Assembly: GCA_026645575.1 (NCBI GenBank)
Contig: JAPKMW010000016.1
Location: 62,001-126,000 of the forward strand
Source: Caldilineaceae bacterium
GTDB lineage: Bacteria > Chloroflexota > Anaerolineae > Caldilineales > Caldilineaceae
Length of the DNA stretch: 64,000 bases
Reading direction: 5' to 3'
Shown here: piece after piece, positions 17,192 through 27,061 of the stretch
Layout: each line of letters opens with the position of its first letter
Numbering within the stretch: the first letter of the stretch is position 1
The notes under the pieces: generated by a model
Told to the model about the DNA's origin: nothing
The model's input: the letters and a program-made list of their open reading frames with translations, nothing else
Databases searched by the model: none
Position numbers and translations under genes: made by a program

Positions 17192-19303
17192 CTACTTGCG
17201 AATTGTCGGCAAGTAGAGTCGATGAGGGGCGCCCGTACCGCCTGGGGTGCTGACCACGGTAGGCGTTGCGGTTGGGGTACGCGTTACTGTCGGCCCCGGC
17301 GTGATGGCGCCGGTTGGTGTCGTCGTTGCTGTTGGCATAGGTGTCACTGTACCTGTGACTGATGGGGCCACAGTCGGCGTGGCCGTGACCGTGGCAGGCA
17401 GGGTGCCGGTTGGCGTGGGGGGTTCGGTGGCTGTCTCAGTCGCGGTTGGTATGGGGGAAGCCGTGCTGGTCGGCGTGGGTAACGGTAAGTCACCAACAGG
17501 CAGCGGTGCGCTAAAGGCCGAGGCGTTGGTCATTCCCTCGATGGCAATTGCCGTTACATGAGTGGAGCTCCAACCGCTGTTGTTGGTAAAGGTAAAACGA
17601 CCATCGTTGCCGGCGGTAGCTTGCCCCAGATAGAATTGTCCCTGTGTGCCATTATCGCCAAAGAGTTCGACGGTGACGCCCCCTTTGGCCTGCCCAGTGA
17701 CATTATTGCCGGTAATCGTTTGTAGCACTGGGGCGCTCAATAGTTGGGTGCTGCCTTCAATGCCGCCAAGTTGGTTGCCAAAGATCAGATTTTGTGACCA
17801 ACGGTTGTTGGTGGTGCTGGAACTGAGAACGCTGATGCCATAGCTCTTGTTGTTTTGGATCGTATTGTTCTGGAAGAAGTTCTGTTTTGACCCTTCGCTC
17901 AGGAAAACACCATGATCGCCGTTACCAAGGAGCGTGTTGCCGGTGAACTCATTTGCGTTCGATTTGCGCATATCGATCCCATCGCCCAAGTTTAGTTTGA
18001 TGCTGTTGTTGAGGATGCGGTTTTGATTCGCCTCGCGCACAAAGATGCCGGCCTTGGTATTTTCCTCAATCCGGTTATCATGAATAAAATTTTGATCGCT
18101 GGCGGAGGCCACCCCCATCCCATCGATTGTCATACCCGTGTCGTTGTGATGGAAGTAGTTATTGCGAATCTCATTGTCGCCGGAGCCAAGGATACGCATC
18201 CCATAGCCCTCGTTGCCATACGCTTCATTGTTCTCAAAGAGGTTGTTGGAAGAGGAAACCTGGGGCTTGTCAATGCCGGCACCGCCGGGGTCGAGCATAA
18301 AGCCATGCGCCAGGTTGGCGCCGGGGTCGCGATTGTTAAAGGATTTATTATTGCGAAAGATAAAGTTATTGCAGCCACGCGAGATGATAAACCCGTGGGC
18401 GCCGTTGTCGCGGGCGATGTTATCTTCAACCAGAATATGGTGTGAGTAATCATGTGGGTCAAAGCCATAGCGCACATTGCTATAAAATTCATTGCCACGG
18501 AAGACCATGTTCTGCGCCTGATAGGTGTAGATGCCATAGTAGTTATGGTGAACCTTGCTGTTGATCATTTCACCGGTGACACGGGTGCGCAGTACATTGC
18601 CGCCGCCGTCATCATCACGCCAGGAGATGCCATAGCTTTCCCCGTCGGCTGATCCCAGATAGCCAATGTCGGCATTGTAGACTTTGAGCGTGGCGGCAAA
18701 TTTTGCCAGAAGATAGGCGCGGCCATTGCTATAATTGCTGTCCGGGGCATTGGTGGCGGGGTCCCAGGATTGGATTTTAACGCCGTCAATTACGATTATG
18801 CCACTTTCCGTTTTGAGATAGACGAAGGTCTTATAACTAATAGCGGCAATGCTGTCGATCTCATCAACGGAACTGCTGGCGACACCTCCATTGCTATCAC
18901 TACGTAAGCGCAATTCGTTGACGCCAGTTGCGGGTGAAAGGGTCAGGCTGACGCCTTCCCCAATCAACAAATTGCCATTCAATTGCCATTGATTATTGCC
19001 CAAACTATCCAGACAGTTGACGTTCTTGTTTGCACCATCTACACAATTCCCATTCGTTGCACCGAGGCCCGCAACAATGTCCGCCAATGTGATGCCGGCG
19101 CCGATGCCCTGAACCCAAATAGTATTTTGCTTTTTATTGTCCTTGATCAAGGTGTAAGTCGGGGTGACGTTCTGTCTACCAAGTGTGGCGTGGGCCGATG
19201 AGCCAGCCATCAGCAGGAGTATACTGATGAGCCAGAGACTATGCCAGAATTTACGTGCGTTTCGCGGTTGGATCTGCTTCCTTGGTTTGTTTCCGAGCAA
19301 CAT
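17192..19303 (-). CDS. Secreted right-handed beta-helix (NosD-like) protein
   Basis: A 703-residue protein with a signal peptide (about residues 1-40, ending SSAHA). After a domain of about 180 residues comes a parallel beta-helix (about 200-540) of repeats such as NLFENNEAYGNEGYGMRI and NRILNNSIKLNLGDGI, typical of NosD/pectate-lyase-like helices. A short Ig-like part and a Thr/Pro-rich linker (about 610-690) follow, then the C-terminal tail HRLYLPTIRK. The start at 19303 lies 53 bp inside the upstream amidase gene, with AGGAA ahead of it. Such helices often bind or cut polysaccharide; no catalytic residues could be assigned. Confidence 0.82.
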   Translation of the reverse strand: MLLGNKPRKQIQPRNARKFWHSLWLISILLLMAGSSAHATLGRQNVTPTYTLIKDNKKQNTIWVQGIGAGITLADIVAGLGATNGNCVDGANKNVNCLDSLGNNQWQLNGNLLIGEGVSLTLSPATGVNELRLRSDSNGGVASSSVDEIDSIAAISYKTFVYLKTESGIIVIDGVKIQSWDPATNAPDSNYSNGRAYLLAKFAATLKVYNADIGYLGSADGESYGISWRDDDGGGNVLRTRVTGEMINSKVHHNYYGIYTYQAQNMVFRGNEFYSNVRYGFDPHDYSHHILVEDNIARDNGAHGFIISRGCNNFIFRNNKSFNNRDPGANLAHGFMLDPGGAGIDKPQVSSSNNLFENNEAYGNEGYGMRILGSGDNEIRNNYFHHNDTGMTIDGMGVASASDQNFIHDNRIEENTKAGIFVREANQNRILNNSIKLNLGDGIDMRKSNANEFTGNTLLGNGDHGVFLSEGSKQNFFQNNTIQNNKSYGISVLSSSTTNNRWSQNLIFGNQLGGIEGSTQLLSAPVLQTITGNNVTGQAKGGVTVELFGDNGTQGQFYLGQATAGNDGRFTFTNNSGWSSTHVTAIAIEGMTNASAFSAPLPVGDLPLPTPTSTASPIPTATETATEPPTPTGTLPATVTATPTVAPSVTGTVTPMPTATTTPTGAITPGPTVTRTPTATPTVVSTPGGTGAPHRLYLPTIRK

Positions 19304-20573
19304 AGGGTTTGAATTCCTGTTCCAATAGGTGGGCTAGGGTGAGGGCAATATCTTCACGCCAGGGGTGGGCCACGATCTGGATGCCCAGCGGCAATCCAGC
19401 CGTATTGGCCGCCACCGGCGTCACAACACAGGGGTAGCCGGTTAAGCTGAAGGGCGCGGTATAATCAAAGCGCCGTGCATCACGTTCATGGATCAGCGGT
19501 GCGGCCTGATGCGTAACCGGGCAGAGCAAGGCATCGTAAGGTCGCATAAATTGTAGCAGATGGGTGCGGAAACTGTCCCACATGGCATAAAATTCAACCA
19601 CGGTCCGCCCCGGCGCTCCGGCCAGATCCTGCCAAAAAGCGTCAATTTCGCGTCCGGCGGCGACAAAATCCGTAGGGCGCGCCACTTCGACGGTGACACG
19701 CGCCCGTGCTAATGCCTGCGCCGCTGCGCCAACGGCATGGCAGATCTCATCGGTGACAGGCGAAAGCGGGTCAGCGGTAAAGTAGGCGACTTTGAGTTTT
19801 TCCGGTCGTACCGCTGCCGGATTGCGCCAGGGCATGGGAATAACGCCGCTGTCTTCATCGTCAACCCCAATCAACAGCGGCAGCAGCAACCCTAAATCTT
19901 CAACATTCTGCGTCAAGACACCACTCTGGGAGCGCAGGTCACTGAGGCCGCCCGGTTGGTTATAGGCGCCGGTATTGGGAATGCGACCGGTTGTCGGTTT
20001 CAGGCTTGTCACACCGCAGTAATGCGCCGGCACACGCAACCCACCGCGCACATCGCTGCCCAGGCCAAAGGGGGAACCGCCAGCGGCAATCAGCGCCGCT
20101 TCGCCGCCACTGCTGCCGCCCGGTGTCCGGGTCAGGTCATGGGGGTTGAGGGTGCGGCCACAGATGGCATTTTCGGTGTCGCTGCCGCTGCCATTGGGGG
20201 GGCAATTGGTCTTGCCCAACAGGATGGCGCCGGCAGCGCGCAGGCGGCTGACAACCGTGGCGTCGATGGTAGGAAAGCGCTGACGCAAGCGTTGGTCAAG
20301 TGGGCTGACTAGATTGGCTGTGGCAAAGACATCCTTCACGGTAAATGGCACGCCATGCAGCGGACCGCGAACAACGCCATTCGCCAGATCCTGATCCGCC
20401 TGGCGCGCTTGCGTTAACGCGTCCGGCGCCAGTTGAATGACGGCATTGATCTGCGGATTGACGGCGGCAATTTGCGCCAAATAGGTCGTAACGACTTCCT
20501 CGGCGGAACGTTCTTTTGTCCGAATGGCCTGCGCCAGATCGCGGACTGAGTGTAAAATAACATTGTTTCCCAT
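19251..20573 (-). CDS. Amidase-signature family protein lacking the nucleophilic serine
   Basis: A 440-residue amidase-signature protein. The catalytic Lys is present (Lys80, FTVKD) and so is the cis-Ser region (GGSSGGEAALIAAGG, Ser154/155). The third member, the nucleophilic Ser of the GSDxGGSxR motif, is replaced: the protein has GSDVRGGLRVPAHYCG, putting Gly178 where Ser belongs and Arg176 where Gly belongs. Spacing to Ser154 (24 residues) matches that in fatty-acid amide hydrolase (217 to 241), which supports the alignment. The frame is otherwise intact and of normal length. It is either inactive or repurposed. Confidence 0.85.
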   Translation of the reverse strand: MGNNVILHSVRDLAQAIRTKERSAEEVVTTYLAQIAAVNPQINAVIQLAPDALTQARQADQDLANGVVRGPLHGVPFTVKDVFATANLVSPLDQRLRQRFPTIDATVVSRLRAAGAILLGKTNCPPNGSGSDTENAICGRTLNPHDLTRTPGGSSGGEAALIAAGGSPFGLGSDVRGGLRVPAHYCGVTSLKPTTGRIPNTGAYNQPGGLSDLRSQSGVLTQNVEDLGLLLPLLIGVDDEDSGVIPMPWRNPAAVRPEKLKVAYFTADPLSPVTDEICHAVGAAAQALARARVTVEVARPTDFVAAGREIDAFWQDLAGAPGRTVVEFYAMWDSFRTHLLQFMRPYDALLCPVTHQAAPLIHERDARRFDYTAPFSLTGYPCVVTPVAANTAGLPLGIQIVAHPWREDIALTLAHLLEQEFKPYVARKQTKEADPTAKRT

Positions 20574-20721
20574 AAATGGAGACTATAGCATAGAAGGGTA
20601 ATTTATGGAATTTTACGCTATGCTAACCGGGGTTCTATAAAAGCCTGCTTTCTTCTTGTGTTAAGGCATAAAGCTTTCTTGCAAACAAACAGCCGGGCGT
20701 TTGCACAGCAGTCAAAAATCT

Positions 20722-20782
20722 TAACCGCAAAGACGGAAAGTGCGCGAAGATTTCCTTCGCGCACTTTCCGTCTTTGCGGTTA
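20722..20782. repeat. Perfect 28-bp inverted repeat
   Basis: Arms 20722-20749 and 20755-20782 pair perfectly over 28 nt around the loop ATTTC. The arm opens with TAACCGCAAAGACG, a word related to the imperfect hairpins at 47658-47726 and 59775-59832. It lies just past the stop of the 1234-residue gene, in a 220-base gap that also has a small AGCATAG/CTATGCT palindrome. Confidence 0.95.
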
Positions 20783-20794
20783 GAAATTGCTATT

Positions 20795-23700
20795 CTATTG
20801 ACCGAATGTATCGTCAAGCTTGATCAGCGCGTTTTTGCTGCGCAAGCCGACGAAGACAACATTGGTGCGTGTATTGACGGCCACGGAGAAGGGGTCAGCG
20901 CCCACCACTGTTGTCGCAAGCACAGTTTCGCTGTTGCCGTTAATCACCGTAAGCGTACCTGCGGCTGTGTTTGCATTGAAAAGTCGGCCCGTTGTTGGAT
21001 TGAAAACCAACCCAGCGCCGCCGACCTCAGGAGCGGTCACTGCGCCACCGTCCCCCACCGGAATGGTGCGTTCACGGCCCCACAGCGCATTGGTTTCCGG
21101 CTTCCAACTATCGACAAACCACTTACCGGCGCCATCGGCATAGACTACATAGAGGCGATTACGGGCAGCGTTGTAGGCCATCTCAAAGGGGGTTGTCCCT
21201 TCCGGCGTCAAGGTGACGCTTTTGCTCTGCCAGGCGCTGTTGACCTGTCGGATTTCGGCCAGATGGCGCGAATCGCGGTGGCTGACAAAGATGCGATTGT
21301 TGCCTGGATCGGCGGCAATGCCAAAGGGACCGGAGCCGCCCGACGACAACTCTTGTGTCCGCGCCACTCCTTGAATCACGGCGACGCGACTACCATCGCG
21401 TACGGTGACAAAGACGGTGTCCAACGCTGGCAGGATCTCCATCAGCGCCGGGTTGCCGCCGACAGCGACCTTGCCCAGCAGTTGTAGCGAGGTCGCATTG
21501 TAGATCCAAACATCGCCGCTGCCATAGTTGCTGACATAGACGCGGTTGGTGGTTTCGTTGATGACAACGCCCCAGGGCTGATCACCGGTGGCGGTTTGCG
21601 AAAGGACTTGGCTCGTCTGCACATCGACCACCACCAGGCGATCATTGTCGCGGCTGGTGATGTAGAGCAGATTACGTCCCTCATGCACTGCGATGCCTTT
21701 CAGATGATCCACCCCAGGCAACGGACAACCATTGGGCGGCGGACAAGGGGTCGGCGGTGGGGGGGGTACAATGATGAGCGGCAGGAAGTAGATATGGACA
21801 AAAACCGTTGCCTGATCCTGGTCGGTCACCACATTGTTGGCCGGGTCACGACCCGTGACGACAGCGGTATTGGTAGTCGTCTGGATAATAACGGCGGAAC
21901 AGGTGTAGAGCCACTGTTCGGTCAGGTCGAGAATGCTATCGCCGTTGGTGTCGCCACGGACAAAGGTGACGGGGCTGCACTTGTCATCGACCAGCGTGAT
22001 CTGGCGCAGCGGCACGTCACCGTTATTGGTGACGGTGTAGGTGTAGACGACCGTCTCGCCGCGGTTCACCACTGTGCGCGACGGCGTTTTGACCAGCCCA
22101 ATTTCGGCGCGTGCCAGGCCAAAGTAGTGGCTTGGATCTTGGGCCGTAACGACATCGCCATCCGGGCCGACGCCACGCACGGTGCCGATGTTGCTATATT
22201 GACCGGTAATGGCAATGCCGGTGGCGCGATAGAGCCAGCTTTCGCTCTGCTCCAAAATGCTGTTGTTGTTGGCGTCACCACTGACATAGACCGGTGTCAC
22301 GCCAGCGACGTTGTCAGTGACACTGATATTCGTGGCGGTGACAGGGCCGGTGTTGCGCACAATATAGGTCCAAGTAACCGGCGCGCCCACACGAATGGTT
22401 GGCCCTGGCGGGGTGTTGGCATCCTCGCCATTGGTCAACTTTTGAATAGTCAGGATCGGGTCGAGATCGATGGGTGTCTCCACCTCGGCCTGCTTCTCTT
22501 CATCGTTGGCGGTGACAATCGCCACGTTGCGGATGCGGGTGACGCCGGGTGCAATCGGGTTATCAATCAGCGCTTGGAAGGTGACGGTGAAGACGCCACG
22601 TACCGGCAATGTCCCCAGGTTCACGCCCCCCTCGTCAAGCGGGAAAGGGGTGCCGGTGGCTTTGTCGGCCAAGGGGGCAACGCTGCCATTGTTGTTAAAG
22701 ACCGTGGTGTTGAGAACATAGGTGGTGTGGAGCGGCACATCATCGCGCAGGATGACATTGTCCAGCGGCACACGCGCCGTATTGCGGATGACAATGGTAT
22801 AGAGTAAGGTGTCACCGGGACTGGCGTTGCCGTCGCTATCCCGATCCGCAAAGAGATCGGCGGCTTTGCCCACGGCGAACGAAGCGGCAGGTGGCGCCGT
22901 GGTGCCTAAATCCAGCCCCGGTTCACTGGCTGAGGCGCGCGTTGGGTCTTGGCCCCACGCTGCCGCCAGCTTAACATTGAGAACCGCGCTGGGATCGAGG
23001 TTGCAGACATAGAGAATCATGCCGGTCTGGTCGCCATCGCTGTCAAAGACGCGCGCCGATTGGAATTGGTTGAGGTTCAACAACTGGTCATAGCGCAAGC
23101 CTTGGCTGTCGGTCAGGGGGCCGGCATTGTCACCATCATAATCGACACAGATCGGCACTGGCCCCGTGACGCCATTGGTAAAGACCGGCATCACCCAGAC
23201 CGGGCTGCCGTTTTCGTTGGGGTTGACATTGCTCAATGGGTTGCGCCCGGCGCCCCACCCCACCAGAATCTGCGAGGTCAACATGCGCTGCGGCACGAGG
23301 GTAAAGCCCCAGTCGGCTTTGGCATTCGAGTTGGCCGGTTCGTCAGAGTCAACCGCCGTCACGGCGAGAAACGGCGTGTTGTTGGCCGTAAAGAAGTGCG
23401 ACCCCGAATTGTTGGGAACAACAACCTGATTCGTGCTGCGGGGCGCAACATTGATGGCAGGTTGGGCGCCAGCAGCGGTTTCCCACTGAACGGCAAGGGG
23501 GCTGCTGGTGGGGTTATAGAGGAAGACCGTAGTCCCATCGCCGGCTGGTGTGCCAACCGGATTATAATAGCTGCTGCTCCAGCGTTCGGTAGGATAGAGG
23601 GTGTACCAACGCGCTTCGTAGTTATCGCAGATGTCGCCGGTCATCATGTAGACTTGCACTGGCCCGCTGGCGGCAATTTTGGTGCCGACACTGATGGTGC

Positions 23701-24499
23701 CGAGGGCGCTCTTGGTAATATGATAGCTCTGCCCCTGGTTCAGAACAGTAAAGCCATCCAGCGCACCGTCGCCATTAAAATCGACGGTTACGGTTGTGTT
23801 GTTGGTGGCGGCCATGACGACGACGGAGCTATATTCAAAAAGCTGGTTGTAATTGAGATTTTCACCAACAGGCGTCTCAAAAGTAGCCCCCCAACTATTG
23901 GTGTCGTATACTTCTACGGCATCAGCCAGAAGGGTGCTGGAGCCGGTCGCCCAACCGGCGCGCGTCACGGCGATCAAGTTGCTCGATGAAATGCGGTCAC
24001 CGCCGTCAAAGTCGATGACAGTGCGCAACGTATTGATGTCAACCGGGTTATTGAGAACAATGACCGTATCAGGCTTGATCAAATCACTAGGCACGCTGGG
24101 GGGTGCGCCATTCGCTGGATTCCCGTCGCCCCAAATTTGGGTAGTTGCCTGCTGCGGGCGGGTCACGTCGATCTCAAAGCCATCCTCCCAATGGTCATAG
24201 TAGAGGATCGTGTTATCCGAGATGACCGAGACGGAAATGTAGGTATGGATGGGGTTGGCGACATTTTCCCCAAAGACGGGACAACTCTGGTTGCTCGGAT
24301 AGATCGATTTGAGGGCATGATAAATCTGATCTTCCGGCAAGGGTACATAAAAGTGCTGGACGGGCGGTGGTGGACTGGCGGCGAAGAGTGTGCGATGAAA
24401 ACAGAATAGTAGTAACACGGTTAGTAGCACAATGACAAGGGCGCGTAGGGCGACTGTCATTGCGGCGTTTGGCCGGTGACCGATGCCAACTTGGCTCAT
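20795..24499 (-). CDS. Large secreted protein: adhesion-like N terminus, DUF11 repeats, YVTN beta-propeller
   Basis: A 1234-residue protein. A signal peptide lies in residues 1-41 (hydrophobic ALVIVLLTVLLLF). Residues 45-500 resemble the extracellular IgGFc-binding-like domain of gliding and adhesion proteins. About 530-900 are DUF11-type repeats, each opening with a DRDSDGNASPGD or NRGETVVYTYTV pattern and containing GDANNNSIL/GDTNGDSIL. A Pro-rich linker follows HIYFLPLI, and about 930-1234 form a YncE-like YVTN propeller (GVVINETTNRVYVSNYGSG, NRIFVSHRDS). The start at 24499 has AGGAAGGTG upstream. Likely cell-surface; function unknown. Confidence 0.82.
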   Translation of the reverse strand: MSQVGIGHRPNAAMTVALRALVIVLLTVLLLFCFHRTLFAASPPPPVQHFYVPLPEDQIYHALKSIYPSNQSCPVFGENVANPIHTYISVSVISDNTILYYDHWEDGFEIDVTRPQQATTQIWGDGNPANGAPPSVPSDLIKPDTVIVLNNPVDINTLRTVIDFDGGDRISSSNLIAVTRAGWATGSSTLLADAVEVYDTNSWGATFETPVGENLNYNQLFEYSSVVVMAATNNTTVTVDFNGDGALDGFTVLNQGQSYHITKSALGTISVGTKIAASGPVQVYMMTGDICDNYEARWYTLYPTERWSSSYYNPVGTPAGDGTTVFLYNPTSSPLAVQWETAAGAQPAINVAPRSTNQVVVPNNSGSHFFTANNTPFLAVTAVDSDEPANSNAKADWGFTLVPQRMLTSQILVGWGAGRNPLSNVNPNENGSPVWVMPVFTNGVTGPVPICVDYDGDNAGPLTDSQGLRYDQLLNLNQFQSARVFDSDGDQTGMILYVCNLDPSAVLNVKLAAAWGQDPTRASASEPGLDLGTTAPPAASFAVGKAADLFADRDSDGNASPGDTLLYTIVIRNTARVPLDNVILRDDVPLHTTYVLNTTVFNNNGSVAPLADKATGTPFPLDEGGVNLGTLPVRGVFTVTFQALIDNPIAPGVTRIRNVAIVTANDEEKQAEVETPIDLDPILTIQKLTNGEDANTPPGPTIRVGAPVTWTYIVRNTGPVTATNISVTDNVAGVTPVYVSGDANNNSILEQSESWLYRATGIAITGQYSNIGTVRGVGPDGDVVTAQDPSHYFGLARAEIGLVKTPSRTVVNRGETVVYTYTVTNNGDVPLRQITLVDDKCSPVTFVRGDTNGDSILDLTEQWLYTCSAVIIQTTTNTAVVTGRDPANNVVTDQDQATVFVHIYFLPLIIVPPPPPTPCPPPNGCPLPGVDHLKGIAVHEGRNLLYITSRDNDRLVVVDVQTSQVLSQTATGDQPWGVVINETTNRVYVSNYGSGDVWIYNATSLQLLGKVAVGGNPALMEILPALDTVFVTVRDGSRVAVIQGVARTQELSSGGSGPFGIAADPGNNRIFVSHRDSRHLAEIRQVNSAWQSKSVTLTPEGTTPFEMAYNAARNRLYVVYADGAGKWFVDSWKPETNALWGRERTIPVGDGGAVTAPEVGGAGLVFNPTTGRLFNANTAAGTLTVINGNSETVLATTVVGADPFSVAVNTRTNVVFVGLRSKNALIKLDDTFGQ

Positions 24500-24665
24500 A
24501 ACAACACCTTCCTATGTTCAGGTTGACGTGTGCTTGCTTCTTCGTTTATTGTATAGTGAAACCGTCAAAGATTTGCTTGCGCTTTGGTAACGATCATGAC
24601 GGATATAGCAATAAATAGACGCGCTGAATTATGTTGGATTGACTGATCACAGCAGGAGGAATAGG

Positions 24666-25454
24666 ATGCTTACCCAGGAACAGATCAACTTTTATCATGA
24701 ACAGGGCTATTTGCGCATTCCCCAAGTCTTTACGCCGGCGGAAACCGATGAGTTAGCCAACGAACTGGATCGACTGGTCCAGGATTGGGCGATCACCAGC
24801 CCCGGCTGGACTGGCCCCTGGCGCCAGGCGTATATGGACCCAGAGACGGAGAAGAAGGTCAAGTTGACAGCCATGCACGATCTTCATTTCTATTCGGCGG
24901 CCTGGTGTCGCGCCGTGACCAATCCGCGCCTGGCCGAAGCAATTAGCGACTTGATTGGCCCCAATGTCGAATTACACCACTCGACCATGCACATCAAGCC
25001 ACCGCAGTCCGGTCATCCCTTCCCCATGCACCAGGATCAGCCCTTCTATGAACACACCAATGACAGCTATGTCGATGTGCTGGTGCACCTGGATGACACC
25101 TTCCACGAGAATGGCGAGATTCGCTTCCTGGCCGGTTCGCATAAGCTGGGCGCGTTGAAACACATCACCCAAACCGAGGCCGGCCCTTGCTCGCCCCACC
25201 TGCCGACCGATCTGTACAAATTAGAGGAGACGGTGCCAGTTTCTGCCAAGCGTGGGGATGTGGTGGTCTTTAACATCAACACGATTCATGGCTCCTACAT
25301 CAACACGACCAAGCAGCCGCGGCGCATGGTGCGCGTCGGCTATCGCGACCCGCAGAATGCCCAGACGCGCGGCCAGAGTTTTGGTCGACCAGGGTTGGTG
25401 GTGAAGGGCTATCGCGAACGGGGGGAAGGACAGCCACTGTTTAAGCAGGATTAA
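24666..25454 (+). CDS. Phytanoyl-CoA dioxygenase (PhyH) family Fe(II)/2-oxoglutarate oxygenase
   Basis: A 262-residue enzyme with the double-stranded beta-helix facial triad: His122 and Asp124 (MHQDQPF) and His208 (NTIHGSYIN), with Arg219/Arg220 available for 2-oxoglutarate. Family members hydroxylate small molecules or lipids; the substrate cannot be told. ATG 24666 follows AGGAGGAATAGG. It stands alone between divergent and convergent neighbours and is followed by a terminator. Confidence 0.9.
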   Translation: MLTQEQINFYHEQGYLRIPQVFTPAETDELANELDRLVQDWAITSPGWTGPWRQAYMDPETEKKVKLTAMHDLHFYSAAWCRAVTNPRLAEAISDLIGPNVELHHSTMHIKPPQSGHPFPMHQDQPFYEHTNDSYVDVLVHLDDTFHENGEIRFLAGSHKLGALKHITQTEAGPCSPHLPTDLYKLEETVPVSAKRGDVVVFNINTIHGSYINTTKQPRRMVRVGYRDPQNAQTRGQSFGRPGLVVKGYRERGEGQPLFKQD

Positions 25455-25472
25455 AGCGGTAACGACGAAGGT

Positions 25473-25516
25473 TGTTGCACAGGATTAACCAATCCTGTGC
25501 AACACACCCTTATTTT
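25473..25516 (+). terminator. Rho-independent terminator after the PhyH gene
   Basis: Arms 25473-25486 and 25491-25504 pair perfectly over 14 nt around AACC, followed closely by CCCTTATTTTT on the + strand. The opposite gene converges on it, so it may stop transcription both ways. Confidence 0.82.
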
Positions 25517-25854
25517 TCAACTGGTATTACTAAATCATCTACCCGCTTGATAGTCAGAATCTGTTGGGCGAGGGCCGTTAATGCTGCTTCGTCGGTAATG
25601 GTGTTGATACGCTCGACGAGGGTGGCCGGCACTTCGCCAAACATCAAGGTAAGGAGGCGCAATAGCATTTTTCGTTCACCTTCAGTGCGTAGACGTTCGC
25701 TCCAAGTCATTTCTACATCGGCTAACTTTTGCATAATCTCCTCCCGTGGATCAAACAACTCGCCGGTTGGGGCGTAGGTGTTCATAAATTCCACCAAGAA
25801 AAATTTATCACCTTCTGACAAATCACTTTCGACAGCCTTTTGTAGGGCTATCAA
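25510..25854 (-). pseudogene. N-terminally truncated Rpn/DUF4351-type protein remnant
   Basis: A frame of 114 residues with no ATG; it opens at a stop at about 25876 and could only start at TTG 25854. The content resembles the C-terminal part of Rpn-like PD-(D/E)XK putative transposase proteins with a DUF4351-type tail (MTWSERLRTEGERKMLLRLL, then FGEVPATLVERI). The nuclease part that should precede it is missing, and the upstream bases are the spacer before the next gene. I take it as a relic of a longer gene; a short expressed protein is possible. Confidence 0.6.
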
Positions 25855-26015
25855 TTTAGATCGAATAACTTCATTCTAGCACAAAAGTCAATCATTTCTC
25901 ATCCGGCAGTCGAATCAAATTTAGCTGCTTTTGATCGGTGCTTGTGATATACTGTCTCTATTGCTTTGCGATTTTTGAGTCTTTGTCTGTTCAATTGCTC
26001 TGGAAAGTTTACCAC

Positions 26016-26987
26016 ATGCGTTTGCTCACTTCACAACCCCCGGCCGTTCAATCCGATTCCTATCCTACGGTGGCGACGCTACCGGCCGGTCGGGTTTGGA
26101 TCGGTTGGTTTCTAGCCTTCTTTGCCTCCTTTTCCTTTAGCTTTGCCGCGCCAATTGCCCGCGGCGTTATCTTGGGGGGAATGGCGTCAACGACCTTATT
26201 GGTCTTGCGCCTTTGTATTGCCACCTTCTTCTTTGGCCTGACCATTGCGATCATGAATCCGCGTCTCTTTCTGGTTTCGCGCCAGACCTTGTTGGTCACC
26301 ACCTTTGCCGGCACGACGAATGGGTTGGGGATGATGTTCTTCTTTTGGGCGCTAGAACGGGTGAATGCGTCGATTGCTTCCATGGTGATTTCGCTGATCC
26401 CGTTGGTGGTCTTGTCCTTGTTGGCGCTACGGGGGGAGCGCTTCACTTATCGCCATCTTATTCGGCTGGGGTTGGGGTTAGGCGGCGTCTACTTGCTCAT
26501 TGGGCCAGGCGGGACCGTTGATCCGCATGGCGTGCTGCTGTTGATGATTGCCATTCTCTGTTTCTCCTGTCAGATTGTCATGCTCCAGTGGTATCTCAAA
26601 GGGCAAGATGTACGTACCGTTTCATTTTATATTTCGGTTGGAATGGCGGCAGTCGTCGTCATCTACTGGTTCAGCCAAGGCGCGCCCTGGCAAACGCCAC
26701 CCACACAGAGTTGGTTGTTGATCTTTGCACTGGCCTTCCTCAGCACTTTTATCGCACGTCTCTCCTTTGTGGCGGCGGTGGATCACATTGGCGGTGGCCA
26801 GATGACTTTGCTCACCCCGCTGGAAACGTTATTGACCGTTTTCTGGTCAATGCTCTTTTTGCAAGAACATTTTACCCCCTTGCAATGGGTGGGCGGTGCG
26901 CTGGTCTTGTCGAGCGCCTTGCTGGCAATCCAGCGGCTCCATATTGCTAAGTGGCGACCACGCTGGCGTAACTGGACGCGCGTCTAA
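26016..26987 (+). CDS. DMT-superfamily (EamA) transporter
   Basis: A 323-residue protein with ten predicted membrane spans arranged as two EamA repeats. It has the typical ends ALERVNASIASMVISLIPLV in the first half and MTLLTPLETLLTVFWSMLFL in the second. ATG 26016 gives a normal family length; the longer frame adds 26 residues without support. Members export amino acids, nucleosides or other metabolites; nothing here fixes the substrate. Confidence 0.9.
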   Translation: MRLLTSQPPAVQSDSYPTVATLPAGRVWIGWFLAFFASFSFSFAAPIARGVILGGMASTTLLVLRLCIATFFFGLTIAIMNPRLFLVSRQTLLVTTFAGTTNGLGMMFFFWALERVNASIASMVISLIPLVVLSLLALRGERFTYRHLIRLGLGLGGVYLLIGPGGTVDPHGVLLLMIAILCFSCQIVMLQWYLKGQDVRTVSFYISVGMAAVVVIYWFSQGAPWQTPPTQSWLLIFALAFLSTFIARLSFVAAVDHIGGGQMTLLTPLETLLTVFWSMLFLQEHFTPLQWVGGALVLSSALLAIQRLHIAKWRPRWRNWTRV

Positions 26988-27061
26988 GATAAGTAGCTCA
27001 TTCATCTTGTTTGACTAACTCGATACAGTTTATAATGAAAAATGAACGGTAGATTGTTTGC

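Noticed and set aside
20774..24409. Long open frames on the + strand opposite the 1234-residue gene (for example 21596-22807 and 22949-23989)
   Set aside because: They are antisense to a protein with a signal peptide, DUF11 repeats and a propeller, have His/Arg/Asp-rich composition typical of antisense GC-rich DNA, and lack ribosome binding sites.
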